NCBI RefSeq assembly: GCF_000338875.1
Contig: NZ_AOMO01000027.1
Coordinates: forward strand, 181,570 to 245,569
DNA: 64,000 nucleotides
Direction of reading: 5' to 3'
From: Vibrio mimicus CAIM 602
GTDB taxonomy: Bacteria; Pseudomonadota; Gammaproteobacteria; Enterobacterales; Vibrionaceae
A program made the position numbers and the translations under genes. The notes beneath the pieces are model-generated. The model was given only the letters and a program-made list of their open reading frames with translations, did no database searches and was not told the origin of the DNA. Positions 28,999-39,008 of the stretch are shown in pieces; position 1 is the stretch's first letter; the number at the start of each line of letters is the position of its first letter.

Positions 28999-30327
28999 TT
29001 AGCCGATGATGATTTTGCTGAGCACAAATCCCAAACAGCAGGCAGAGATAACCGCAATCAGACCAATCGACATAAAGGAGTGGTTGAAATACCACTTGCC
29101 GATTTTGGTGGTGCCTGTGTTATCGAAGTTCACGGTTGCGATATCCGATGGGTAGTTAGGGATAAAGAAGTAACCGTACAGGGCTGGCATCAGGCCAATC
29201 AGTAGTGCGGGTTCTAAACCTAGCCCTAAACCGACAGGGAGCATCATACGTGCTACCGCAGCTTGTGAGTTCACCACCACCGACACAATGAACAGTGCCA
29301 GAGCAAACGTCCAAGGATAGTTGGTCACCATTTCCACGATGCCAGATTTAAATTGTGGCATGGCGTATTGGAAGTAAGTATCAGACATCCAAGCGATACC
29401 GAAGATCGCAATGGCAGCAACCATACCAGACTTAAATACCACACCATTAGGAACAGAGCGAGGATCGGTTTTTGTGGCGAGCAAAATGATACCGCCGAAG
29501 CACAGCATGATCATTTGGATCACCATATCCATGCCGATCGGTTTTGTTCCTTCTTGAATTACGCGGATTTCAGGCCACATCGCAATCACCACAATCACCA
29601 AGATTGAGGAGACAAACAGCAACACGGAATTACGTGCGGATGATGGCAAGGTTTCATCCAGTGACGTAGCAGTCGTGTTGAGGATTTTTTCACGCCAAAC
29701 CGGATCTTGCAGTCTTGCTTGATATTCAGGGTCGTTTTCCAGCTCTTTACCGCGTCTTAAGCTGTAAAGTGACATCAAGAAGGTGCCAAACAGAGTGGCA
29801 GGCACCGTTACCATCAAGATCGATAGCAAGGTGATTTCATGGTTAATGTTGGAAAGCTGTGCCAAGTAGTAAACCACTGCCGCTGAAATGGGGGAGGCAG
29901 TAATCGCGATTTGCGAAGCGACGGAAGCCGCCGCCATCGGACGCTCAGGACGAATGCCGTTTTTCAGGGCAACGTCACCAATGATCGGCATGATGGAATA
30001 CACGGCATGGCCGGTACCCAGCATAAAAGTCATGGTGTAAGTGACAAAAGGGGCAATTAAAGTGACACGTTTTGGGTTTTTGCGCAGCATACGCTCCGCC
30101 ACTTGCAGCATGTATTTTAAGCCACCAGCGGCTTCCAGAATCGATGCACAGGTGACGACCGCGAGAATGATCAGCATAACGGTGATCGGTGGTGACGTAG
30201 GTGGCATTTTGAAGATGAAAACCTCAATGACCAACCCGATCCCTGAGACAACGCCAAGACCAATACCACCATATCGTGAGCCGATATATAGCATCAGAAG
30301 TAGAAAGAGAAATTCCACATACAGCAT
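28999..30327 (-). CDS. dcuB: Anaerobic C4-dicarboxylate transporter
   Basis: A 442-residue Dcu-family carrier with 10-12 hydrophobic segments. Conserved parts include GTGHAVYSIMPIIGDVALKN, RPERPMAAASVASQIAITA and PNYPSDIATVNFDNTGTTKI near the C-terminus. It exchanges fumarate or aspartate for succinate in anaerobic growth. The family cannot be split with full certainty into DcuA or DcuB by eye; the sequence around MLYVEFLFLLLMLY and the length fit DcuB. It stands alone with its own terminator. Confidence 0.92.
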   Translation of the reverse strand: MLYVEFLFLLLMLYIGSRYGGIGLGVVSGIGLVIEVFIFKMPPTSPPITVMLIILAVVTCASILEAAGGLKYMLQVAERMLRKNPKRVTLIAPFVTYTMTFMLGTGHAVYSIMPIIGDVALKNGIRPERPMAAASVASQIAITASPISAAVVYYLAQLSNINHEITLLSILMVTVPATLFGTFLMSLYSLRRGKELENDPEYQARLQDPVWREKILNTTATSLDETLPSSARNSVLLFVSSILVIVVIAMWPEIRVIQEGTKPIGMDMVIQMIMLCFGGIILLATKTDPRSVPNGVVFKSGMVAAIAIFGIAWMSDTYFQYAMPQFKSGIVEMVTNYPWTFALALFIVSVVVNSQAAVARMMLPVGLGLGLEPALLIGLMPALYGYFFIPNYPSDIATVNFDNTGTTKIGKWYFNHSFMSIGLIAVISACCLGFVLSKIIIG

Positions 30328-30530
30328 TCGATGTTCCCTATATTTAAATGAAGTTGTATGTATTGTCGTGTTTCATTTGCAAAAATTATGAAGCAGAGTT
30401 CACAGAATCCTAGCCGGAAAAAATGGGATATCGATATTCAGGGAGTAGTCACACTATCACGCTGAAAAGTAAAGATTTTTGGTGGTTTTGTGTAACGAGT
30501 TTGTTGCATCACAGGAAGAGGGAAATCAAA

Positions 30531-30561
30531 CATCAAGCCAAGTTGGAAGCTTGGCTTGATG
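30531..30561 (-). terminator. nadE terminator
   Basis: A perfect 12-bp stem (CATCAAGCCAAG / CTTGGCTTGATG) with a 7-base loop, 17 bases past the nadE stop. Leftward it is followed by TTTGATTT. Confidence 0.8.
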
Positions 30562-30577
30562 TACATCAAAAAGCGGC

Positions 30578-31408
30578 TTAATCGTAGATGGTTGGAATTG
30601 GCTGACGCTTATGTTGAGTCGCGTTATAAATCGCGATCAAACGTTGGCTGACTTCGGCAGGTACAGGTTTACCTTCCAGAAAATCATCAATCTGCTCGTA
30701 AGTCAGATTCAGGGCCGTTTCATCGGCTTTAAGTGGCGCTAATTCTTCAAGATCCGCAGTTGGCGTTTTGTGAACAAGCTGCGCTGGCGCACCCAAGGTT
30801 TCAGCCAATAAACGAACTTGGCGTTTATTCAAGCCGTACAGAGGGGCGAGGTCACACGCGCCATCACCAAACTTGGTGTAGAAACCGGTGATGTTTTCTG
30901 CCGAGTGATCGGTACCCAACACTAATCCGCCCACGTATCCCGCAATTTCATACTGTGCCACCATGCGGGCGCGCGCTTTTACGTTGCCTTTGATGAAATC
31001 AATCTTGGCGGGATCGTTTGGAACTAAGCAAGTATTTGCCAAAGCTTGTTGTGATGCCACATGTAAACCATCAACGCCTGCTTTGATGTTCACGGAAACT
31101 GAGTGGCTAGGGCGAATAAAGGAGAGCGCGAGTTGTGCTTCTGCTTCATCTTTTTGCTCGCCGTAAGGTAAACGTACTGCGATAAATTGGTACTCAGAGG
31201 TATTGTGTTGCTGATTAAGCTCTTCGACGGCAAGTTGAGCTAAACGGCCACAGGTCGTGGAGTCAACACCACCACTGATGCCCAGTACCAATGATTTGCA
31301 GCGAGCTTCTGTTAGCTTACGCTTAATAAAAGCAACGCGGCGTTCGATTTCAAAATGAGGATCAATCGAAGGCAGCACGCGCATTTCTTCACGGATCTTG
31401 TGTTCCAT
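30578..31408 (-). CDS. nadE: NH3-dependent NAD+ synthetase
   Basis: A 276-residue enzyme that amidates deamido-NAD to NAD with ATP and ammonia. The ATP-pyrophosphatase P-loop is [11 protein letters not shown], with [20 protein letters not shown] and [18 protein letters not shown] further on. There is no glutaminase domain. I chose ATG 31408 ([17 protein letters not shown]), preceded by AAAGGAACCT, over a TTG nine codons earlier. It is divergent from a nadD-like gene, a fitting metabolic pair. Confidence 0.95.
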   Translation of the reverse strand: MEHKIREEMRVLPSIDPHFEIERRVAFIKRKLTEARCKSLVLGISGGVDSTTCGRLAQLAVEELNQQHNTSEYQFIAVRLPYGEQKDEAEAQLALSFIRPSHSVSVNIKAGVDGLHVASQQALANTCLVPNDPAKIDFIKGNVKARARMVAQYEIAGYVGGLVLGTDHSAENITGFYTKFGDGACDLAPLYGLNKRQVRLLAETLGAPAQLVHKTPTADLEELAPLKADETALNLTYEQIDDFLEGKPVPAEVSQRLIAIYNATQHKRQPIPTIYD

Positions 31409-31510
31409 AGGTTCCTTTCCTGCAAGCAATGTCAATTTTTCGGTGTATGATACCGCAATCGTTGAATTAGAAAACCGAGAAAGGGCATTTCCTGATCGGC
31501 AAGGTGCACA

Positions 31511-32038
31511 ATGAAAAAGATTGCGGTGTTTGGCAGCGCCTTTAATCCGCCGACCTTAGGCCATAAAAGCATTATTGATTCGCTTGACCATTTTGATTTG
31601 ATTCTACTGATTCCGAGTATTTCCCATGCTTGGGGGAAAACAATGCTCGATTATGAGCAGCGTAATCAATTGGTCGATCAGTTCATTCAAGATATTGGCT
31701 CAAGCAAAGTGCAACGATCGGATGTTGAAGAAGCCTTGTACACACCAGAAAACTCCGTCACCACTTATGCCGTGCTCACCCGCTTGCAAGCCCTATATCC
31801 TGAGGATGAGTTGACGTTTGTTATCGGGCCAGACAATTTGCTCAATTTCGCGAAGTTCTACAAAGCGGATGAAATACTGCAGCGCTGGGCAGTGATGGCT
31901 TGCCCTGAGAGGTTGCCGATCCGCAGTACCGCGATTCGCGATTCATTACAGAATGGGCAACCCATCACAGGCATGACCACATCAGGGGTTGAGCATATTT
32001 TGTATCAGCATCAGCTCTATTCAGATCCTGAGCAGTAA
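31511..32038 (+). CDS. Nicotinate-nucleotide adenylyltransferase-like protein
   Basis: A 175-residue nucleotidyltransferase with the family motifs [11 protein letters not shown] (HxGH-type, here TLGH) and [10 protein letters not shown] (ISSTxxR-type). The order and size fit NadD/NMN adenylyltransferases. It should join a nicotinate or nicotinamide mononucleotide to AMP. The location next to divergent nadE supports a role in NAD synthesis. It is probably an accessory to the main nadD elsewhere in the genome; that is an inference. Confidence 0.88.
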   Translation: MKKIAVFGSAFNPPTLGHKSIIDSLDHFDLILLIPSISHAWGKTMLDYEQRNQLVDQFIQDIGSSKVQRSDVEEALYTPENSVTTYAVLTRLQALYPEDELTFVIGPDNLLNFAKFYKADEILQRWAVMACPERLPIRSTAIRDSLQNGQPITGMTTSGVEHILYQHQLYSDPEQ

Positions 32039-32055
32039 CGCACTCCTCGGCTGAG

Positions 32056-34053
32056 TTACTGTAATTTGAACTCAGCCAGTTGGTGGCGGATCTCATTCAT
32101 TTCATGTTGATAATCACTCACGATGCTGTTCATGGTCGTGGCCAGCGAGCCTGTGTTTTGTGCGATTTCGGCTAACACATCCACATCGCGATCTACCGCA
32201 TCACTGGCCGTAGATTGCTCGGTCGTTGCATTCGCAATGCTATTAATGTGTTGATTGACCAGTTCGATAACGGATTCGAGTTCTGCCACGCTCGTTTTCA
32301 CCGTGGAGACGGAATCGAAAGTGGTGTGGGTTGCCTCGCGGCTCTTATCCATGTTTTTAACCGCGGTATTGGTGTTAGAGGAGATGTTGGCCAGTAGCTG
32401 GCTGATGTGCTCAGTGGCTAACTTACTGCGCTGTGCTAAATCACGTACTTCAGAAGAAACCACGGCAAAACCGCGACCGTGCTCGCCAGCACGAGCGGCT
32501 TCAATGGCGGCATTCAGCGCCAACAAATTGGTTTGTTCTGAGATCCCGTTGATCGTATCCACGATTTTGCTGATGTTTTCCGCATCCGTTTCTAAATCTT
32601 TCATGCATTTTTGGGTCTGTTCAATCTGATCAACTAAGGCTTCGACCGAACGGAATGACGTCAGGCTTTGAGTTTGGCAAGCAATGACTTTATCCGTCAT
32701 CTGTTTGGTTTCTTCTAAGGCCCGTTCAGAAGATTGGGCAATTTCAACGCTGGACTGAGATAACTGAGTCATCGCCGCGGCGATATTGGCACATTTAGCA
32801 TTGGTTTCCTGACTGCTGCGTCCGAGTTGCTGAGAACTGGTGACGATTTGCGCGAGCTGTTCCGTACTGTGTTCATTGGTGTTCAAAATGTGTTGCAGCA
32901 CTCGACGAATACTTTCCGTTAAGCCATTGACGCTACGTGATATCTGAGACATTTCATCTTTACCAGTATCTTTAAGCTCTTGACTTAAATCGCGATGAGC
33001 AGACATGTGCGCCAAGCCTTTGGTTAAGCTGCCGACGCGTGATTTGAGGCTGAGTACTGAGAAATAGAGCGATGAAATCAAGCCTAGACCAATCAGAATA
33101 CTGAAGATCATGATTAACCATTTGTTGCTGATGGCATGTTGGGATTGTGCCGAAGAGAGATCAATCATTTGGGTTTGAATGCTATTACGCAGTTGGTTGA
33201 TGAGTTTAATTTGCTCGGTTGCCGTGCTAAACCACTCTTGTGGTGCAGGGCCTTGTAGCTTATCTAAAGTGGCTTTTTGGTTGAGATAGCTTTGCTGAGT
33301 GTTGACCACACTTTGCCATACACTGTTGTTTTTCATCTGGCTGAGGCTATTGCGCAGCTCATCAGACATGGTCATCAATGCAGAGCGCTCTGCATAACGA
33401 CCCGATTCGATATAGCCATTAATGGCTGTGTACTGAGCCGCATCGGAAGATTTGCTGGCGAATGCGCCGTTGAGCGCACCGCGCACTTGGCCAGCCCGTT
33501 CTTTCATGATCACAACAGAAATCAGAGAGCTGCCCAATTCTGCAACCACTGGGTTATCGATCACTGACAGCAGAATCAAACTGTTATCAATGGCAAGTTG
33601 GTTGAGGTTTGAATAATAGGCGAAGGGTGAAATCGAGAGCTTTAATGCATCAACTTGATCACGAACATTCTTCAGGTTGGCCAACTGGTTATTGACGTCT
33701 GTTTTCAGTTGATTGGTGACACTGCTATCTAAATAACTGGGGGTAAAACTCAGTAACGCTGCGATATGAACATCACTTTCTTGGCGTTGTTTCTTTAACG
33801 TTTCCACTTGTGGGCCTTGACCTTTGGCACCGATCACCCCCGCCGTTAACCCCCTTTCCAATGCTAAGTTGTGCGCTAGGTTGTCGTACAAAAGAATCAG
33901 TTTTACGGTTTCTTGGTCGTGTTCGGCACTGGTGACTCGGGATTGATAGTCGAGGTAGTGATTTGTGGCGAGCAACAGGGCAATTAAAATGGGTAATCCC
34001 GCTAACACAGTGACAATCTTGTATAAAGGGAAATAGGTTAACAGCGATTTCAT
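32056..34053 (-). CDS. Methyl-accepting chemotaxis protein with NIT-type sensor
   Basis: A 665-residue chemoreceptor. The first helix is near residues 12-30. The periplasmic domain of about 270 residues contains [18 protein letters not shown] and the later [16 protein letters not shown], which are typical of the all-helical NIT (nitrate/nitrite-sensing) domain. A second helix, a HAMP domain and the signalling domain with [20 protein letters not shown] follow. AGAGGTAAGC precedes the ATG. The ligand may be nitrate or nitrite by family, not proven. Confidence 0.92.
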   Translation of the reverse strand: MKSLLTYFPLYKIVTVLAGLPILIALLLATNHYLDYQSRVTSAEHDQETVKLILLYDNLAHNLALERGLTAGVIGAKGQGPQVETLKKQRQESDVHIAALLSFTPSYLDSSVTNQLKTDVNNQLANLKNVRDQVDALKLSISPFAYYSNLNQLAIDNSLILLSVIDNPVVAELGSSLISVVIMKERAGQVRGALNGAFASKSSDAAQYTAINGYIESGRYAERSALMTMSDELRNSLSQMKNNSVWQSVVNTQQSYLNQKATLDKLQGPAPQEWFSTATEQIKLINQLRNSIQTQMIDLSSAQSQHAISNKWLIMIFSILIGLGLISSLYFSVLSLKSRVGSLTKGLAHMSAHRDLSQELKDTGKDEMSQISRSVNGLTESIRRVLQHILNTNEHSTEQLAQIVTSSQQLGRSSQETNAKCANIAAAMTQLSQSSVEIAQSSERALEETKQMTDKVIACQTQSLTSFRSVEALVDQIEQTQKCMKDLETDAENISKIVDTINGISEQTNLLALNAAIEAARAGEHGRGFAVVSSEVRDLAQRSKLATEHISQLLANISSNTNTAVKNMDKSREATHTTFDSVSTVKTSVAELESVIELVNQHINSIANATTEQSTASDAVDRDVDVLAEIAQNTGSLATTMNSIVSDYQHEMNEIRHQLAEFKLQ

Positions 34054-34271
34054 GCTTACCTCTGACGTTTAGTTGTTTTGTTTTTGTACAAATCAGTTTA
34101 GGCAAGGAATAGTCAGTGTGTTGTGAATCCTTAAAGAAATTTGTTTTAAAGATATGAAATGGTGGTCTGTTTCACGAAATTATCATTGAAAAATAGGGGC
34201 TGTCTCCGTTCGTAATATCACTATTGTGCTAAAACTAAATTAGGGAATAGTGGTTTTCAGCTGGAGATGGC

Positions 34272-35813
34272 ATGGATCTGTTTGCGGATATGCGACAAGG
34301 TGAAGAAATGGTGAAGGAGCGTGTGGCAGCACATGGCTCAGAACCTTGGCGTGTTTTATTGGTTGATGATGACGAACAGATGCATCAGATAACGCGATTG
34401 GCGTTAAGCGGTTTTCAGTTTCAAAATCGACCGTTAGAGTTAATTTCGGTGTTGTCGGGTAATGAAGCTCAGAAGGTGATGGCGGAGCAATCCGACATTG
34501 CCTTGGCGCTGATTGATGTAGTGATGGAAACCGAACACGCGGGGCTGGATTTGGTTCGCTACATCCGAGATGTATTACAAAATCGGCAAGTTCGGTTAGT
34601 ATTACGCACCGGCCAAGCTGGGCAAGCTCCGGAAGATAATGTGATCAAAGATTATGAGATTGATGATTACAAAGAAAAAACCGAGTTGACCACTCAAAAA
34701 CTCAGAACCTTGCTTTACTCCATGCTGCGTGCCTATCGCGATTTGTGCTTGATTGAAGATCAAAAGCGAGGCTTAAGCCATGTCATTGAAGCTTCTGCGA
34801 ATGTGCAGAACACCAAAACCTTACAAACTTACGCGACGGCGGTATTGAGCCAACTGACTTCATTATTGAAGTTGCATGCTTCGGCTTTCTACTGCGTTGT
34901 CAATCCGCGCCCGGGCGGGGAGGAATACAGCGCATTAACCGTTGCAACCACAGCCGAATGTGTCGATTTGTATGTTGAATCACCCTTTGAAGGTCTGCCT
35001 GCGGAAGTTGAAACCCGTTGTAAAGAGGTGCTGAAAAAAGGCCGAACTTGCGATTACGGCGATGCTTATGTGTTTTTTAAACAAGATGAACGTGGCGTAG
35101 ATAGCGTGTTGTACGTTGATCTTGAACAGGAGCTTTCCGAGCTAGATAGGAAATTACTCGAAATCTACATGTACAACATTGGGCTGACCTTCGAGAACAT
35201 CAACCTGATGGTTGATTTGCGGGAAACCTCGAAAGAGTTGGTCTACAACCTTGCGAACGCTGTGGAAGCACGTAGCCGAGAAACCGGGGCGCATGTACAG
35301 CGCGTTTCACTGTTCAGTGAACGCTTAGCCATTTTGTACGGCTTGTCAGATACGGATGTGGAGATGATCAAAAACGCTGCGCCGCTACACGATGTCGGTA
35401 AAGTGGCGATTCCAGACAGTATTTTGCATAAACCCGGCAAGTTGGATGCCGAAGAATGGACGATCATGCAGAAGCACGTCGAATACGGGGTGGATATTCT
35501 CAGCCGTTCTAAACGGCGCTTAATCCATGTCGCGAAAGAGATTGCAGCTACTCACCACGAAAAGTGGGATGGCAGTGGTTATCCGAATCGGTTACAAGGT
35601 GACGCTATACCAATCTCTGGCCGCATCACGGCGCTTGCGGATGTGTTTGATGCCTTAGGTGCCAAACGTTCTTATAAAGAACCGTGGAGTGATGAGCAGA
35701 TCCGCAATGAACTGCTCACCCAAAAAGGGCGACATTTTGATCCCAAATTGGTTGAACTGCTCATCGAACATTGGGATGAGTTCATTGCGATTCGCGCTTC
35801 ATTACCCGACTAA
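34272..35813 (+). CDS. Response regulator with DUF3369 and HD-GYP (c-di-GMP phosphodiesterase)
   Basis: A 513-residue protein. The receiver (about residues 26-155) has acidic DDDE and phospho-acceptor Asp82 in ALIDVVMETE. A DUF3369 sensor-like domain follows (about 170-325), then an HD-GYP domain with HDVGKVAIPDSIL, the HHEKWDGSGYP signature and ADVFDALG. All metal ligands are intact, so it should hydrolyse c-di-GMP. The adjacent leftward histidine kinase gene (35 bases away, tail to tail) is the likely partner. Confidence 0.94.
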   Translation: MDLFADMRQGEEMVKERVAAHGSEPWRVLLVDDDEQMHQITRLALSGFQFQNRPLELISVLSGNEAQKVMAEQSDIALALIDVVMETEHAGLDLVRYIRDVLQNRQVRLVLRTGQAGQAPEDNVIKDYEIDDYKEKTELTTQKLRTLLYSMLRAYRDLCLIEDQKRGLSHVIEASANVQNTKTLQTYATAVLSQLTSLLKLHASAFYCVVNPRPGGEEYSALTVATTAECVDLYVESPFEGLPAEVETRCKEVLKKGRTCDYGDAYVFFKQDERGVDSVLYVDLEQELSELDRKLLEIYMYNIGLTFENINLMVDLRETSKELVYNLANAVEARSRETGAHVQRVSLFSERLAILYGLSDTDVEMIKNAAPLHDVGKVAIPDSILHKPGKLDAEEWTIMQKHVEYGVDILSRSKRRLIHVAKEIAATHHEKWDGSGYPNRLQGDAIPISGRITALADVFDALGAKRSYKEPWSDEQIRNELLTQKGRHFDPKLVELLIEHWDEFIAIRASLPD

Positions 35814-35847
35814 TGCGCGAGTTTGAGGCGCTTTAGTCAGGCCGCTT

Positions 35848-37800
35848 CTAATGTTTCGCCGCCGCTTCTGGTAACAGAGTTTGTGGTAACGCTTGGGGCA
35901 AGGTGATTAGGTAATGTACACCTTGCCCTGATTCTGATGAGAAAGCTAAGTTGCCATGCAGTTTCTGTTTCACCAAGTTAAACACCAGATTCAACCCTAA
36001 ACCGGAACCACCTTGTCCACGTTTGGTGGTAAAGAAAGGCTCAAAAATCTTCTGATGTAACTCTTTGGGAACACCGCATCCGTTATCGCGATATTCAATA
36101 ATGATCTGTTGTTCTTTTTGGTAAAAAGCAATTTCAATCATTGGGTTAGCGCAATCTTCGAAAGCGTGATTGATGCTGTTCATCACCAGGTTAGTCATAA
36201 TTTGGGTAAGCACGCCGGGTAGGCTGTTCATCAGCACGGAGCCATCGCCTTGCAACTGAGGTTCTACGGGAACTTTACGTGTTTCACTGTGCAGGCTTGC
36301 CATCAAAGCCTCCAAGACTTGCTTAACGTTAAACTGGCTTCGACTCTCCGAGACTTGATCGACAGCGGTTTGTTTAAAATCGCGAACCAGTCGAGCGGCG
36401 CGACTGAGGTTGGTTTCCAACATGGTTGTGCTTTGAGTCATTCTTTCCATCAGTTCGGCAAACTGATGACTGGTTAACGTTTGTTGGTTAAAGGCGTTAA
36501 GCAAGGTTTGGCGTGTTTCCTGAATCACCGACGTTGCGGTGACGGCAATACCTAAGGGAGTATTCACTTCGTGTGCAACCCCTGCAACTAAACCGCCTAA
36601 CGCCGCCAGCTTTTCAGATTCGATCAGTTGGGTTTGAGTCTCTTGCAAACGTTTTAAGCTGGATTCTAAATCCTGAGTCCGTTTGGCGACTTGTTGCTCA
36701 AGATCTTGGTTCATGATTTCTAAGCTCAACTGAGCCAATTTCAGTGGTGTAATGTTAATCGCCGTGCCTCGAAAGCCAAGAAATTGCTGGTCGGCATACC
36801 GAGCGATGCCTTGAAACAGTAAATAGGCGTGTGTGCCATCGCGGAGGGGGATCTCAACTTCACAGTTGGAAAAATCCTGTTGCTGGCTCAGGCATTCCAT
36901 TAGCGCGCTGGAAGAGTTGAGAGGTTCAATTGCGCTCATCTGTGGTTTTGCGTCTTCACTCAGTGACAGCGCATTAGCCATGGCTTCGGAACTATAAATC
37001 AGCTCACCTTCGTTATTGGTTTCCCATAACCAGTCTGATGCCGCTTGGGCAAAGTCCTCCAAGCGCTCTTGCTCAGATTTTATGTTGCGATAGAGGGTTG
37101 TCACGCTATTGGCGATTTTGTTGGTTTCATACCCAAGCCATTGCAGTTCGTCATTTTTCTCCATAATCCAGCGGTTGTAAGGCAGCCGCAGAGGTTTTTT
37201 CGGGTGGCGAGGATTGTATTGGCGTAAAAACTGCGCAATCGCGAAAATCCGTTGGTTCACGCTGGCGTGGAAAATCAGCAAAATCAGATAACAAACAATG
37301 GCGGTTTTCAGCGCATTAACCGTCAAGGTAACCAGAAATTGGCGAATCAAATAGTTGTAGATACCTTGAGCATCCGATTCCACATACAGTTCACCAATCT
37401 GCTCAGAAACGTGAGTTTCGGGATTGATATGGTTCAGTGGAAAACGGCTATTGAGGGCCATAGTTTTGACTGGTTGCCCTGCAGAAAAATGGTAATTACC
37501 GGAGGTGATCTCCATGTAGTCCACATTCGGTAGGTTCACCAAGCCTTCGAGTCTTTGGGTTAGAACCACCAAATCATAATTCCACAATGAGCTGGCGAGG
37601 AGTTCAGAGTGAATGGTTTTGATTTCATTATGACGAGCTTGGACATTATTGAATTCTCGATTGTAGTCGAGGTAGGTCTGAGTCAAGGTCATCAGCAAGG
37701 TCACAATCCCACTCAGTATCACCATGATCAGAATGATGCGTCGGCCAATTCGACTGAGCATCGGGTTTGAATCCATTTCTTCAAAATCGCGGTTTTTCAT
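35848..37800 (-). CDS. Hybrid-free sensor histidine kinase with PAS domain
   Basis: A 650-residue kinase. Two membrane helices (about residues 19-40 and 155-185) flank a periplasmic sensor. A HAMP-like linker, a PAS domain (LIYSSEAMANALSLSED to LGFRGTAINITPL), a coiled coil, HisKA with phospho-His in AGVAHEVNTPLG and an ATPase domain with NLVMNSINHAFE, DNGCGVP and GQGGSGLGL follow. No receiver is fused, so it needs a partner such as the neighbouring HD-GYP regulator. It is divergent from a periplasmic binding protein gene that may feed it its signal. Confidence 0.92.
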   Translation of the reverse strand: MKNRDFEEMDSNPMLSRIGRRIILIMVILSGIVTLLMTLTQTYLDYNREFNNVQARHNEIKTIHSELLASSLWNYDLVVLTQRLEGLVNLPNVDYMEITSGNYHFSAGQPVKTMALNSRFPLNHINPETHVSEQIGELYVESDAQGIYNYLIRQFLVTLTVNALKTAIVCYLILLIFHASVNQRIFAIAQFLRQYNPRHPKKPLRLPYNRWIMEKNDELQWLGYETNKIANSVTTLYRNIKSEQERLEDFAQAASDWLWETNNEGELIYSSEAMANALSLSEDAKPQMSAIEPLNSSSALMECLSQQQDFSNCEVEIPLRDGTHAYLLFQGIARYADQQFLGFRGTAINITPLKLAQLSLEIMNQDLEQQVAKRTQDLESSLKRLQETQTQLIESEKLAALGGLVAGVAHEVNTPLGIAVTATSVIQETRQTLLNAFNQQTLTSHQFAELMERMTQSTTMLETNLSRAARLVRDFKQTAVDQVSESRSQFNVKQVLEALMASLHSETRKVPVEPQLQGDGSVLMNSLPGVLTQIMTNLVMNSINHAFEDCANPMIEIAFYQKEQQIIIEYRDNGCGVPKELHQKIFEPFFTTKRGQGGSGLGLNLVFNLVKQKLHGNLAFSSESGQGVHYLITLPQALPQTLLPEAAAKH

Positions 37801-37966
37801 TATTAAGCATTGTTTTAGAAACCATGATTTTTAGTATAGATGGAGTAGTGCGAATATAGGACATCCCTTTCACAGAATACCAGACTGAAATATCAATGAG
37901 TTGGGGCATATCACAGCGGATTGCTGAGTGTCGGCTACACTTGCTAGGAATCAGGGAGGAAGAGAT

Positions 37967-38938
37967 ATGCGCTGGTGGATAGTTTTTGTTTGGTTATTGT
38001 GCGCTCCGACATGGGCGGCCAATGTGCTGGTGATTCAGAGTTACCATGCAGGATATGCGTGGGATGCCAGCTACATCAGAGGGTTAAAAGAAGGAGTAAA
38101 ACAACCACATCAACTGCACTTTTTTGAAATGGATACCAAGCGCATCCCGATTCGAGAATATGCTGCCGCCGCTGAACGAGCGTATCAAACCTATCAGCAG
38201 TTAAAGCCTGAGTTAGTGGTTCTTGGTGATGACAACGCGCTCTATTATTTGTTACCCAAACTCTATAACGAACCGATCTCGATTGTGTTTCTGGGAATTA
38301 ACTCCAATCCGCGAGAGCTGCTTGATGAATACTCAGGTATTGCTCAAGTCACGGGCATTTTGGAGCAACCCCTGTTTGTAAAAAACATGGCAGAAATTGG
38401 GCGCTTAATACCGAAAGAGAAGCATCGTGTTCTAGTGCTGTTTGATTCAGGTAATACGTCAAAAATCGCGCTTGAGTATATGCAAGGCCAATATGCGCTG
38501 ATCAAAAAGAATCTTGGTATTGATGTGGTGATCCGGGCGATTGAAAAAGAAATACAGTGGAAGGCGGCGGTTCAACAAGCTCCTGAGCAAGGATTTGGGG
38601 CGATCGTTATCGGCTTATACCAAACCTTGATTGACGATACAGGACGGCATGTACCTGCGGAAAACATCCTCAGTTGGACGAATCAAAACTCGCGATTGCC
38701 TCTGTTTGGTTTTTGGGATTTTTCGATTGGTGCTGGCAAAGCGGCAGGCGGTGTTGTGCTGTTTGGTTTAGAACAAGGCCAAATGGCTGCGGAGTTAGTG
38801 ACACGTATTTTGGATAACCAAGAATCGGCCAAGTACATTCCGATTCAGATTAACCGCCAAGGCCGTGGAGTTTATCAACCGGAAGAGTTTGCGCGTTGGG
38901 GACTGACCCCACCGAAAGATTGGTCGCCAATTGAATAG
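37967..38938 (+). CDS. Periplasmic substrate-binding protein (ABC_sub_bind-like)
   Basis: A 323-residue protein with a signal peptide (MRWWIVFVWLLCAPTWAA) and a two-lobed binding-protein fold (VLVIQSYHAGYAWD, PELVVLGDDNALYYLL, GFWDFSIGAGKAAGG). ATG 37967 has GGGAGGA upstream; an earlier in-frame start would add a non-signal tail. No ABC permease or ATPase lies nearby. It is divergent from the sensor kinase, which suggests a sensing rather than a transport role. Confidence 0.87.
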   Translation: MRWWIVFVWLLCAPTWAANVLVIQSYHAGYAWDASYIRGLKEGVKQPHQLHFFEMDTKRIPIREYAAAAERAYQTYQQLKPELVVLGDDNALYYLLPKLYNEPISIVFLGINSNPRELLDEYSGIAQVTGILEQPLFVKNMAEIGRLIPKEKHRVLVLFDSGNTSKIALEYMQGQYALIKKNLGIDVVIRAIEKEIQWKAAVQQAPEQGFGAIVIGLYQTLIDDTGRHVPAENILSWTNQNSRLPLFGFWDFSIGAGKAAGGVVLFGLEQGQMAAELVTRILDNQESAKYIPIQINRQGRGVYQPEEFARWGLTPPKDWSPIE

Positions 38939-38959
38939 CTTGGATGGTGTTAGATAAAA

Positions 38960-38985
38960 ACACCGCCCAGTGTATCGGGCGGTGT
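38960..38985. terminator. Bidirectional terminator
   Basis: Stem ACACCGCCC / GGGCGGTGT with an 8-base loop between convergent genes; AAAAA precedes it, giving a T-tract for leftward transcription. Confidence 0.88.
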
Positions 38986-39008
38986 AAAGTGATGAGAATT
39001 AAGCGGCA

